Shown: positions 52,797-61,118 of the stretch, in pieces
Layout: the number at the start of each line of letters is the position of its first letter
Position numbering within the stretch: position 1 is the stretch's first letter
From: Candidatus Heimdallarchaeota archaeon
GTDB taxonomy: Archaea > Asgardarchaeota > Heimdallarchaeia > JABLTI01
Length of the DNA: 64,000 nt
Direction: 5' to 3'
NCBI GenBank assembly: GCA_018238155.1
Contig: JABCTZ010000046.1
Coordinates: 1-64,000 of the forward strand
Position numbers and translations under genes: made by a program
The notes under the pieces: generated by a model
The model's database searches: none
What the model saw: the letters and a program-made list of their open reading frames with translations, nothing else
Told to the model about the DNA's origin: nothing

Positions 52797-53465
52797 TTAT
52801 CTTCCAATTTCTTTTGATACACCAGGTTCTAAAACATAAACATCAATCATTGGACCAGCAATTTCAATAAATTCCTTTGGATCTTGAACTAAAACTGGGA
52901 ATGTTTTGTAGTGTATAGGAACCACTTTTTGAACGCCAAGTAGTTGAAGTGCTTTCGCAGCTTCTTTTGGACCCATTGTGAATAAACTACCAATAGGTAA
53001 GAAAGCAAGATCAATGTCATATAGATCTCCGAGTAGTTTCATATCAGTGAAGATACCAGTATCTCCAGCATGATAAATAGTCATATTCGGAAGCATGATA
53101 ATAAAACCAAGAGGATGACCAATAGTTGAGCTATGTAAAGCAACTGTGAAAACAAATTTCATTCCTGCAACTTCGGCTGTTCCACCAATATTCCCACCTA
53201 AGACATTTTTTACTCCTTCGCTCTGGGCTTTATTTGCTAATTCAAAAATGCTAACAAAAGTTGCCCCGGTATTTTTACAAATCACTACTGCTTCTGCATA
53301 TCCATGATCTCCGTGATCATGTGTCACAAAAACAGCATCTGCTTTCTTAATATCTTCCACTTTTATTGGTGCTACAGGGTTTCCATTTAACCAAGGATCA
53401 ATTAGAATGGTTTTTCCTTCATCTTCAATCATTATTCCTGCGTGCCCAAGCCATGTTATTTTCAT
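52797..53465 (-). CDS. UPF0173-family metal-dependent hydrolase (metallo-beta-lactamase fold)
   Basis: 222 residues from ATG, the usual UPF0173 length. Signatures are all present: 'ITWLGHAGIMIED' at the start, 'TILIDPWLNGNP', 'AVFVTHDHGDHGYAEA' (the metal motif HxHxDH), 'TVALHSSTIGHPLGFII', 'IYHAGDTGIFTDM', 'DLAFLPIGSLFTMGPKEAA', and 'KVVPIHYKTFP'. The metal ligands are intact. UPF0173 enzymes (UlaG/RomA-like) hydrolyse small esters or phosphoesters; the substrate is unknown. Its start faces the possible structured RNA region at 53545-53650. Confidence 0.92.
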   Translation of the reverse strand: MKITWLGHAGIMIEDEGKTILIDPWLNGNPVAPIKVEDIKKADAVFVTHDHGDHGYAEAVVICKNTGATFVSIFELANKAQSEGVKNVLGGNIGGTAEVAGMKFVFTVALHSSTIGHPLGFIIMLPNMTIYHAGDTGIFTDMKLLGDLYDIDLAFLPIGSLFTMGPKEAAKALQLLGVQKVVPIHYKTFPVLVQDPKEFIEIAGPMIDVYVLEPGVSKEIGR

Positions 53466-53544
53466 TTCGTACTTACCTCTATTATCTCAACATTAATTGT
53501 TTAAATGGGTGCTTTTTACTTTTTTGGAACAAAAAATGCTTTTG

Positions 53545-53650
53545 ATTGTAGATTCTAAGGGTGCCAAACGAAAACGAGCGGTGTTCTATATTAGGAGATG
53601 GGGCACCCCTAAAAAATCTAGGTCTCTAAGTTGTAGTTTTTACACTACAT
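53545..53650. ncRNA. Candidate structured RNA or hairpin element
   Basis: A stretch richer in G and C than its surroundings contains two consecutive inverted repeats. The first pairs TAGATT and GGGTGCC (about 53548-53565) with GGCACCC and AATCTA (about 53602-53619), separated by a loop of about 36 bases containing AAACGAAAACGAGCGG. The second pairs TGTAGT (53632-53637) with ACTACA (53644-53649) around six bases. It does not fit a tRNA: there is no T-loop sequence. The overlapping 66-residue frame (53497-53697) shows no protein-like pattern. The strand is unknown. A small RNA, a leader element or a hairpin-type mobile remnant are all possible. Confidence 0.35.
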
Positions 53651-53760
53651 TATTTATAGTCACTGGACTCTGTACTATTTTCTTTATAAGGATATAAATG
53701 ACCCTAATCCTAGAAATTATTTATTAGATACTTCTTTTTTCTTGACTTTTTTTGTTAAAG

Positions 53761-54543
53761 TCATTTTCCTTTCTTTATTGCATTAATTTTCTCGACAACA
53801 AAATCTAATCTAGGATTAATATCAAATGCTCTTTCTAGATATTCTATTGCTTTCTCCCGTTCACCTTTCGTATCATAAGCTAATCCAACATTGATAATTG
53901 CTTTCAGATAATCTTTGTTGAAGTCAATTGCTTTGAGATAATTTTCAATTGCTTTGTCCAATTTCTCTTGGATATGATAAGTACAACCTAAATTGTAGTA
54001 AACCTTTGAATCATCTTGCCACGTGAGAAGAATATCTTCAAAAGTTTTTATTGCTAGAGAATATTGATTTATTTCTCTGTAAGCATTTGCAAGATTGAAT
54101 CGTGCATCCAGAAAGGTTTTGTTTGCTTGAATAGATTTCTTGTACCACTTAATCGCTTCTTCCTTATCAGATAATTGATAGTAACTGTTTCCAAGATTAA
54201 ATGAGCTTTGGAAATAATTTTCATCTACAGTGAGTGCTTCTTTGTAGAATTTTATTGCCTCTTCTAATTTTCCTGATTTATAATATGCAACTGCTATGTT
54301 GTGTAAACTTTCTATGAATTTTGGATTCATTTCTAATGATTCTTTAAAATATTTTATTGCTCCATCAAAATCTTCTTTGATAGTAAATAATTTCCCTAGA
54401 TTGCACTTGCTTTCAAAACAATTCTCCTCCAATGTGCATGCCTTCTTGAAGAGATCTTCTGCTCGAGATAATTTACTTTCTAATAGAGCATAAACTCCTT
54501 CTATATTTAGCATTTCATAATCAAGTTCTTCGTCTTTACTCAT
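53761..54543 (-). CDS. TPR-repeat protein
   Basis: 260 residues from ATG. The whole length is about seven canonical 34-residue TPR units: 'CNLGKLFTIKEDFDGAIKYF', 'HNIAVAYYKSGKLEEAIKFY', 'FNLGNSYYQLSDKEEAIKWY', 'YNLGCTYHIQEKLDKAIENY', 'INVGLAYDTKGEREKAIEYL'. They have the A/G-Y and A-I-x-x-[FY] pattern seen in the best conserved TPR proteins. No signal, membrane or enzyme part is seen. It is a soluble superhelical protein-binding scaffold with unknown partners. Confidence 0.9.
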   Translation of the reverse strand: MSKDEELDYEMLNIEGVYALLESKLSRAEDLFKKACTLEENCFESKCNLGKLFTIKEDFDGAIKYFKESLEMNPKFIESLHNIAVAYYKSGKLEEAIKFYKEALTVDENYFQSSFNLGNSYYQLSDKEEAIKWYKKSIQANKTFLDARFNLANAYREINQYSLAIKTFEDILLTWQDDSKVYYNLGCTYHIQEKLDKAIENYLKAIDFNKDYLKAIINVGLAYDTKGEREKAIEYLERAFDINPRLDFVVEKINAIKKGK

Positions 54544-54760
54544 TTAGCTACCTCTGAAATAAAGCTAAAGTAGTTTGGTATTAAGTTCTTTTTCACCCAA
54601 ACGTTTTTCTCAAGTTGCAAATTCTCTTGTAAATTTATTTATTCTTAGAAAAAATGCTTTCGAGTAAATTGACGAAATGTAATTATATTATGGAAAAGAA
54701 GTCATATTGTCATCTTCTTTGTCAAATTTAGAGATTACAATAAATAATGGAGAACAATCA

Positions 54761-55552
54761 ATGTCAAGTAGTACGAGTCAGCAGTTAACTAAGGAAGAAA
54801 AACAAGTTGAAAAAGATTTGAAAAAGATTTACTCAGAGTCCCCCAATTTATATTACATTGTAAAAGAAGAAGGACACATTATCAGAATTGATCTTGATTA
54901 TGGGGGAAACATGGAACCTGAGGTAGATATTGGCAAACTACCAGAATCTTTCAGACATCTCAAATGGTTGCGAATGTTAAAAATACATGACAATGAGTTA
55001 TGGGAACTTCCAAACTGGCTATGTGAGCTAACAGCACTTCAAACTCTAGTATTAAACGACAACCCAATTTGTAGCTTCCCGGAAACAATAGGCAATCTAG
55101 CTTCTCTACGAGAACTAAGTAAGTATCACCAAAGAGTTTCGAAATGGAGTGATCATCGTTTGACACAGCTCCCAAAATCATTTTGTAATCTAACCTCGCT
55201 TGAAAAACTGGACTTGAGAAGTAATAAGATAAATATGCTTCCCGAAGCTTTCGGTAATCTCAAGTTTCTTCGGATTTTAAATTTAGATAGTAATAAATTA
55301 GTTAGCCTTCCTGAATCCTTTGGGGAGCTGGAATCTCTTCGAGAACTGAGCCTTAGTGGTAATGAATTAACATCCCTTCCCGAGTCTTTTGGCAATTTAC
55401 GTTCGTTAAAAAAATTAGACTTAAGAGTTAACAATTTAACATCCCTTCCTTCCTCAATGAGAAATTTAACTCACTTAGAAGAACTAGAATCAGGGGGAAA
55501 TAACTTTGATGATGATGTAAAAGTGCTCCTTAAAAATTTAGTACCAAAATAG
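54761..55552 (+). CDS. Leucine-rich repeat protein
   Basis: 263 residues from the ATG at 54761, chosen because GGAG lies 8 bases upstream; the frame opens eighteen codons earlier at TTG. An N-terminal helical part is followed by about eight LRR units of 23 residues: 'LPESFRHLKWLRMLKIHDNE', 'LPEAFGNLKFLRILNLDSNK', 'LPESFGELESLRELSLSGNE', 'LPESFGNLRSLKKLDLRVNN'. They are of the plant/bacterial 'LPxxLxxLxxLxxLxLxxNxL' type. A cap region is seen at the end. There is no signal peptide or anchor, so a cytoplasmic binding protein is likely. The close likeness of successive units suggests recent expansion. Confidence 0.9.
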   Translation: MSSSTSQQLTKEEKQVEKDLKKIYSESPNLYYIVKEEGHIIRIDLDYGGNMEPEVDIGKLPESFRHLKWLRMLKIHDNELWELPNWLCELTALQTLVLNDNPICSFPETIGNLASLRELSKYHQRVSKWSDHRLTQLPKSFCNLTSLEKLDLRSNKINMLPEAFGNLKFLRILNLDSNKLVSLPESFGELESLRELSLSGNELTSLPESFGNLRSLKKLDLRVNNLTSLPSSMRNLTHLEELESGGNNFDDDVKVLLKNLVPK

Positions 55553-55632
55553 ATAGTTCATGAGAAGGATAAAGTTTAGTATTTGGAGATTATTTTATCT
55601 AAGCTCAGATTATATTTTTTTTGATGCAAAAA

Positions 55633-57294
55633 TCAAATCGGACACCCATCTAAAAGAACTTTAGGAGAAGCTATTTCAATATCTTCACAGGTTGTATCGA
55701 TCAGATTCAAAATTAGTAACCCTTTCACTTTATTTGGGTGCTTACTCAAGCAGTTTAATAATTGTAACCAATAGAATATTGATTCTACTTTTCTAAATTT
55801 GTAGATTTTATTGATATAGGTCCCTTCTTTTAAACCAATAGCCCAAACTCTTGTTTCTCCATTTGATAAAGTTTCAATTAAAACTTCTACGTTAACTTTT
55901 GTTCGCAGTAGTTGTCGTTTCTCCTGTTTCTTAAAATCGAATTTATCCAATAGAACTGATAAATTTTCTTCGGGGAGAATATTCTTCAACTTTATTTGAA
56001 ACTCGATCAATCTACTTTTAGAAACGATAAATCCAACATCCAAAACCTTTTGGGGAAATTTAACGAGTTCCATTGATCGATTTTTCATAGACTTAAATTT
56101 CAAATCCAATATATTCGTTCTAAATTTTTCTAACCATTCTTTATCCAATGAAATATCAACAGATGTATTTGCAATGGTATCTATAGCAATGAGGCTTTTA
56201 CGGAAGAAAGCATTTTTCTTTTTGGATAATTTTTCTTGAAAGAGCCACAGAGATTCTTCAGGGAAAGATTGTTGCTCTTGTTCTTCTAGCAATTGAATTG
56301 AAATAGAACTATCCGCTTGCTCAAGTGTAGTTGCTGACTCATTTAATTCAAAAGATGTATTTGCTACTTCAAAGATCTGTGTTAACTGCCTTTGTTCTCG
56401 TTTACACAGATACTTGTCATACATTCCAACCCAATCAACAAATGTCACAGCTACTACTAATGTCGCAGATATTATCCAAATCGCAATTGATGTCCAAATA
56501 TTATTTCCTGCAGGTAATTTTTGATTAATTAACATCGTTCTTGTTAGACCAAAAAGTGTTTCAAGAAACCACTCACCAATAGCTGTTGTACTAAAAAGAT
56601 TGGCTACGACAGATATACTCAATGTTAAAATTATTTTTCCAATAAAACAATAAATCAACGTCTTTCCCAGTGAATAGCCAATAAGACCAATCATTATTAG
56701 TAATACTTCATCTGGAAGTGGAGTAGCAGCAAAAATGAAAATCATAATTGGAGCTAAACCTCTTTCAACCCATCTTTGTGTTTTTCTTAGTTGTTTTTCT
56801 AGTTTATCTCCAGCAACTTCTCGAGTAGCTCTCCCGACAAACCAGGAAGCTATTTGCCCAATGGAAGCACCAATTCCTGCTGCCAATCCCAATAGAAAAA
56901 CGTTTATCCCGGGCATCACGGCAACAAACATTAAAACAACTGCATAGAGCACTGGTATAAACATCACAAAATTACCAAAAATTGAGATTATTCCTACGCC
57001 TAAATATAATCCCACATCACCTGTTCTATCTTGAAACCAATAGACAAGCTCAAGCATCAATGAAGTTGGATCTTTTTCAAATATACCTAAGAAAATCATA
57101 AATGCAATAAAGAGCAAGAGAAATGCAAGTGAAAGAGTTCTTTGTTTACTCTCTTTCAACCAGAACCAAATTTTTTTAAAAAAAATCCTTGAACGGTTTT
57201 CTTCCGAGTTATAAAGGAGAATATCTTTGTGTTCGTTTTGAGATGATTCGTCATTAAAATTTCTAATTTCTAAACCATCTTCAGAGTTAGACAT
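55633..57294 (-). CDS. VTT/SNARE-associated (DedA-like) membrane protein with large cytoplasmic tail
   Basis: 553 residues from ATG. A hydrophilic N-terminus (1-45) precedes a first helix ('TLSLAFLLLFIAFMIFLGIF'). Residues about 95-270 form the VTT domain: 'GIISIFGNFVMFIPVLYAVV', 'LGLAAGIGASIGQIASWFVG', 'RGLAPIMIFIFAATPLPDEV', 'IGYSLGKTLIYCFIGKIIL'. The motif G-x-x-x-G...P-D-E is the family core, found in DedA, TMEM41B and VMP1, which move lipids between membrane leaflets. A last helix (about 275-300) leads to a 250-residue soluble tail with no recognised family. DedA proteins normally have ~200 residues, so the tail is unusual. Lipid movement is inferred from the family. Confidence 0.85.
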   Translation of the reverse strand: MSNSEDGLEIRNFNDESSQNEHKDILLYNSEENRSRIFFKKIWFWLKESKQRTLSLAFLLLFIAFMIFLGIFEKDPTSLMLELVYWFQDRTGDVGLYLGVGIISIFGNFVMFIPVLYAVVLMFVAVMPGINVFLLGLAAGIGASIGQIASWFVGRATREVAGDKLEKQLRKTQRWVERGLAPIMIFIFAATPLPDEVLLIMIGLIGYSLGKTLIYCFIGKIILTLSISVVANLFSTTAIGEWFLETLFGLTRTMLINQKLPAGNNIWTSIAIWIISATLVVAVTFVDWVGMYDKYLCKREQRQLTQIFEVANTSFELNESATTLEQADSSISIQLLEEQEQQSFPEESLWLFQEKLSKKKNAFFRKSLIAIDTIANTSVDISLDKEWLEKFRTNILDLKFKSMKNRSMELVKFPQKVLDVGFIVSKSRLIEFQIKLKNILPEENLSVLLDKFDFKKQEKRQLLRTKVNVEVLIETLSNGETRVWAIGLKEGTYINKIYKFRKVESIFYWLQLLNCLSKHPNKVKGLLILNLIDTTCEDIEIASPKVLLDGCPI

Positions 57295-57529
57295 TTTCGT
57301 TATACTCCAATTAACTATCTTATTTACAACTGAAGTAATGACCTAAAAAGAAATTGTCTTATTTTTTGAGCCAAATATGCATTATCATAAGTGAAAAATT
57401 CTTGAAATGTTATTCATTTTTGAATGATTATTATAGTAGAAACATTTAATTTTATAAATAGATAAAAATAAATTAGAGAATTAATACTTAAAAAAATGTA
57501 ATAAAGAGTGACATAGAAGAGAGAACGTA

Positions 57530-58168
57530 ATGACTCATCAAGATATTATAACTAACCAACAAAAACTTGTAAAGGTGCTATCTGATATTTCTGTTGGAAA
57601 TGTATTAGATGATAATAATCATAGATTTCTTTTGCATTTCTTAGTAAAACAACCTTTAACTGTAGAAGAAATCAAAATTGAATTTCAAAAATCAGGGAAC
57701 GATAAATCAGATAAGACTATTTATCGTTATTTAAAAAAACTCAAAAAAGCAGGTTTAGTGATAGAAGCAGGGAAACGAATTTTTTCTGATAGCAATAACC
57801 AAATCAAAACTCAAACATTGTTCGCACGAGTGGCAAAAATAATCTTTACTCCCCATAGTAAAATAGACAGTAAACCAGAATTAAAAGAAACAGCTTTAAA
57901 AATAACCAGTATGTTGCTTAAAGAACGTCTGAATCTAAAAGAAGATGCAGATTTGTCTTGTATTCAGAAACAAGTAGATAATATTGCTAAAGTCAAAAAT
58001 GAACTAATAGCTGATCATTTTCAAAGCTCTGAGAATCCAGAATTAATGAATCTCATTCAAACTATGGATATCTATGAACTTTACCCTATTTTAGATACAG
58101 TCAGTTGGATTCTACTCTTAAATGAAAACCCAGAAGCAGTAGAAGAAATTATCAAATGCTTCGAGTAA
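57530..58168 (+). CDS. Winged-helix (ArsR/HTH-like) regulator, copy 1 of a tandem pair
   Basis: 212 residues from ATG. The N-terminal ~90 residues form a winged helix: 'NHRFLLHFLVKQPLTVEEIK', 'SGNDKSDKTIYRYLKKLKKA', 'GLVIEAGKRIFSD'. The C-terminal part is helical ('LKITSMLLKERLNLKEDAD') and may serve for dimers or ligand. Its downstream neighbour (58267) aligns along the whole length, with the same 'EKSDKTIYxYLxKLKKA' recognition helix, so the two arose by duplication. A perfect palindrome lies between them (58186-58202). Confidence 0.8.
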   Translation: MTHQDIITNQQKLVKVLSDISVGNVLDDNNHRFLLHFLVKQPLTVEEIKIEFQKSGNDKSDKTIYRYLKKLKKAGLVIEAGKRIFSDSNNQIKTQTLFARVAKIIFTPHSKIDSKPELKETALKITSMLLKERLNLKEDADLSCIQKQVDNIAKVKNELIADHFQSSENPELMNLIQTMDIYELYPILDTVSWILLLNENPEAVEEIIKCFE

Positions 58169-58185
58169 TAGTTTAATGTTATTAT

Positions 58186-58202
58186 TGTCCCAAATTGGGA
58201 CA
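58186..58202. promoter_or_regulatory. Perfect palindrome, putative operator between paired HTH genes
   Basis: TGTCCCAA-A-TTGGGACA is a perfect 8+1+8 inverted repeat in the 98-base spacer between two paralogous winged-helix genes, 65 bases before the second start. It is GC-rich for this DNA. A one-base centre makes a poor RNA hairpin but suits a dimeric winged-helix protein, so self-regulation by one or both gene products is likely. Confidence 0.55.
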
Positions 58203-58266
58203 TTCAGATAATTTTTTGTGAAAAACATTAAAAGAAGTTAGTACAGTAATTTAATGGGAACTACTC

Positions 58267-58902
58267 ATGAAATTGCAAGATGTAATAATAAATAAAGAAA
58301 AAATCGTCAAAACAATCTATGACACACAAAGTGCAAAGTGCCTTTCTGATGACAAAAATTGCCAACTTTTACTTTCCTTTCTTTTAAGTGGTCCAATGAC
58401 TTTTGAAGACCTCAAACAAGCTTTCAAGAGTGTTCAATCAGAAAAATCAGATAAAACTATTTATGGTTATTTAAACAAATTAAAGAAAGCAGATCTTGTT
58501 ATGGAAACTGGCAAACGTTTTATTACTTATTCTGAAAGCCATATTAAAACATTAGCATTATATTCTCGCACAGCAAAAGTCTTCTACATCGCCATCGATA
58601 TTGATGAAAAGAAGAGTAGTGTTTACTTTGAGCTAGTTGGAGCTCTTCTTTGTGAAATTCTCGGATATGAAGAATTTGATGAAAATTGTTTTAAGAAGAT
58701 TTATGAGGAGTTTAAAGATGAGAAACGAAGTGAAATTTCAAAAATAAACGAAATCACTAACCCAAAAATTATGAAACTTTTAGCTTCTCCAGATGTTTTA
58801 GGAGCAAAATATGTTATTGATACAATGATGATGTTTGCTTTTATTGGAAAACAAAAGAACCTAAACGATGAATTTCTAAAATGTTTTAAAAAGAAAATTT
58901 AA
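58267..58902 (+). CDS. Winged-helix (ArsR/HTH-like) regulator, copy 2 of a tandem pair
   Basis: 211 residues from ATG. A winged helix (about 20-90) carries 'NCQLLLSFLLSGPMTFEDLK', 'EKSDKTIYGYLNKLKKADLV', 'METGKRFITYSES'. This is very similar to copy 1 at 57530. The C-terminal helical half is more diverged and has extra cysteines ('LLCEILGYEEFDENCFKKIY'). The two proteins likely keep the same type of DNA site but may sense different signals. The palindrome upstream is a candidate binding site. Confidence 0.8.
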   Translation: MKLQDVIINKEKIVKTIYDTQSAKCLSDDKNCQLLLSFLLSGPMTFEDLKQAFKSVQSEKSDKTIYGYLNKLKKADLVMETGKRFITYSESHIKTLALYSRTAKVFYIAIDIDEKKSSVYFELVGALLCEILGYEEFDENCFKKIYEEFKDEKRSEISKINEITNPKIMKLLASPDVLGAKYVIDTMMMFAFIGKQKNLNDEFLKCFKKKI

Positions 58903-59016
58903 TACCATCTTTTTTGTTCTTTCATTGATTAGGAGAAAGACAAAAAAATCATTTTATCCAAAAGTCATATAATTAATATTACTATAGTCAATTTAAACTA
59001 TGGAAGTAGACTTCAA

Positions 59017-59370
59017 ATGCCAAATAAACAAGAAGAAAACAGTGATGTAAAAACCAAGAAAATTAAGCCAAAGAGTAAGCACATAATTGATGCTATGCTA
59101 TTTATCGAAGCAACATCTGCAGAAAACCCCTGTCATTTAGAGCAATTGGCATTAGATCTTTCATTGTACGAAAAACGTATTAAACATTTCATCAAAAATA
59201 AAGTAATAATACCTGTATCAGATATCAATGAAAATAACTTTTATTTGGATTATGATTTTTATCTTAAATTTAAGGAACAAGAAGATAAACGTTTTTTCAT
59301 AACCATTGTATCTATAGTTATACCTGGATTTTTACTTCTAGTATTGGGATTTGCTTGGTTAATTATGTAG
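59017..59370 (+). CDS. Small HTH-like protein with C-terminal membrane helix
   Basis: 117 residues from ATG. The N-terminus is Lys-rich (KTKKIKPKSK). Residues about 25-75 look like a small HTH unit ('IDAMLFIEATSAENPCHLEQ', 'LALDLSLYEKRIKHFIKNKV'). A single hydrophobic helix ends the protein (about 93-117, FITIVSIVIPGFLLLVLGFAWLI). It follows the paired regulators in the same direction after 114 bases. A membrane-bound partner of those regulators is possible but not shown. Confidence 0.62.
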   Translation: MPNKQEENSDVKTKKIKPKSKHIIDAMLFIEATSAENPCHLEQLALDLSLYEKRIKHFIKNKVIIPVSDINENNFYLDYDFYLKFKEQEDKRFFITIVSIVIPGFLLLVLGFAWLIM

Positions 59371-59377
59371 GAATGAC

Positions 59378-60886
59378 TTATTTCTTAGATGAATTATCAA
59401 TTAGCTCTCCCAATTCATGATAGAATTGTTTTATAGAAATATCAATAAAATTATGAGCAACAATTCGAGCCATTTCATCAACCATGGCAATTGGAAATGG
59501 AACGATCTGTGGTGTTCCGGGTTTTGAATATTCAATTGAAGATAAACTATAAACTAATTGAGCGATTTCATTTCGATAACCGATTGGATCATGTCTACAA
59601 ATAGCCCAAGGAACATCTATTCTCGCCACCCAGGTGAAAATTTTGAGATAAAAACTCATATATGGTACAAGACATTTCCTTTGAGTTTCGTCATAACCTC
59701 GTCCCAATTGAATTATTGGTACGGTTACATCTTTATCTTCTAGAACTTGACTAAGTAATCCAAAATCTGACCAGAAATTTTCAGGAACAGAACCTTTCAA
59801 AATATTTTTGAAAATCACTCCATTTATAAGAGATGTAAGAGCTTTATCTGCAGAATATTTCACATACCCAAAATAGAGGATATTTTTACTCAATGCGATA
59901 TCTACAAGCATTTTCGCTTGAGCTAATGCTTCATAGAATTTAGGATCACGATAACTGTGAGGAACTATAGGTCCATCTCGAATATGATAGTGAGTTGGAT
60001 TTTCTTCAAATCCTATTAAATCGATATCATTATGCATTTTTTCCATTTGGAAATATGATTGAGCAAAATTCTGATCAGCAACAAAATCACTTTGATTTAA
60101 AGTTGTAATCTCTTCAATTGCTCCATATCCATGTGAGTCATCAATATTGACTAAATCAGGTATACTTTCAAATTCCCCTTCAGGTCCCTCTGAGGAAAAT
60201 TTCCCGACCCATCTACAAGCAGATGCAACAGTAAACAAAAGTTGTCTCGAGCGAGTGAGATCATTTGTTGCAATTGGACTTTGAACTGGAACAGTATATC
60301 TACTTGCATCTGAAGCAGAAATTTTCTTTTGATCTGCAAAGTCAAATTTAAGATCCAAGGGTTCTATGATAGCAGTATCATAAATGATTTGAAAATTTGG
60401 ATAAGAATCTATTCTACCAATTAATTCAGCAATCTCTTTGCTTGCATCAATTTCTCTAAGTTCATAGTGATATTCTTGACTCCCGATTGGCGAATGACAT
60501 GTTATTGTGAGAGGGTTGTTAGGTAAGATACAATCAGAGACTTTTTTCCCTAATAGGGCTTCTCTAATTTTATCTCCAGGAATTGTCGAAACAGTTCTCC
60601 TGGCAATCTCTTTTGCTTTCCGAGTGAATCCATTTGAAATAGATTCGGAAATTGAAAGTTTAGCTTTATCAGCTTTTTTGAATTTCTTCTTATTATCAGG
60701 TAAATTATTGATTAATTTTGAATCAATTAAGAAAGCAATTGACTTTACAATAGTTGTTTTTACTTTCTCATTTTCAATACCTGTTTTTTGAAATATGCGT
60801 TCAATAATTTCATCCTCAGAAATTCCACGATTATTTTTAATAAGATTGAAAACTGCAACTATCAAATATGGAGAAAGTTCTAACAT
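59378..60886 (-). CDS. NurA-domain nuclease-like protein
   Basis: 502 residues from ATG. The N-terminal ~100 residues form an HTH-like helical part ('LIKNNRGISEDEIIERIFQK'). The rest resembles NurA, the nuclease that works with HerA in archaeal DNA-end resection: 'HYHIRDGPIVPHSY' (the RDG metal motif), 'ILYFGYVKYSADKALTS' (the KxS motif), and 'IVPFPIAMVDEMARIV' near the end (the PxP-x-x-x-x-[EH] helix). The first catalytic Asp strand of NurA (IDGS) is less clear; 'FDFADQKKIS' may replace it. No herA gene is adjacent, unlike many archaea. It is convergent with the HTH-membrane gene, with seven bases between the stops. Confidence 0.6.
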   Translation of the reverse strand: MLELSPYLIVAVFNLIKNNRGISEDEIIERIFQKTGIENEKVKTTIVKSIAFLIDSKLINNLPDNKKKFKKADKAKLSISESISNGFTRKAKEIARRTVSTIPGDKIREALLGKKVSDCILPNNPLTITCHSPIGSQEYHYELREIDASKEIAELIGRIDSYPNFQIIYDTAIIEPLDLKFDFADQKKISASDASRYTVPVQSPIATNDLTRSRQLLFTVASACRWVGKFSSEGPEGEFESIPDLVNIDDSHGYGAIEEITTLNQSDFVADQNFAQSYFQMEKMHNDIDLIGFEENPTHYHIRDGPIVPHSYRDPKFYEALAQAKMLVDIALSKNILYFGYVKYSADKALTSLINGVIFKNILKGSVPENFWSDFGLLSQVLEDKDVTVPIIQLGRGYDETQRKCLVPYMSFYLKIFTWVARIDVPWAICRHDPIGYRNEIAQLVYSLSSIEYSKPGTPQIVPFPIAMVDEMARIVAHNFIDISIKQFYHELGELIDNSSKK

Positions 60887-61118
60887 CTTAATCTATCGTT
60901 TGAAAATGAACTATATAAATATTGAAGGTAATCAACTAGTTTTATAGCAAAAAAAGGTATCAAATACATGAATTTATAGAAAATCGTCATTCAATAACTT
61001 AAAAAATAATAAAAAGAACGAATAAAATTGAATATTTCACAAAGCTAAAGCTTGCTTAAGATAAAAAAAAGGCTCATAAAGAATCACAATGAAATAAATG
61101 ACATACTCGGTGTAAAGA

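Noticed and set aside
53548..53619. The long stem considered as a tRNA
   Set aside because: The GGGTGCC/GGCACCC arms recall an acceptor stem, but there is no T-loop GTTC sequence, no anticodon arm and too few bases between the arms.
53497..53697. 66-residue plus-strand frame over the hairpin region
   Set aside because: The inverted repeats explain the sequence better than a protein; the frame has mixed composition without a fold-like pattern.
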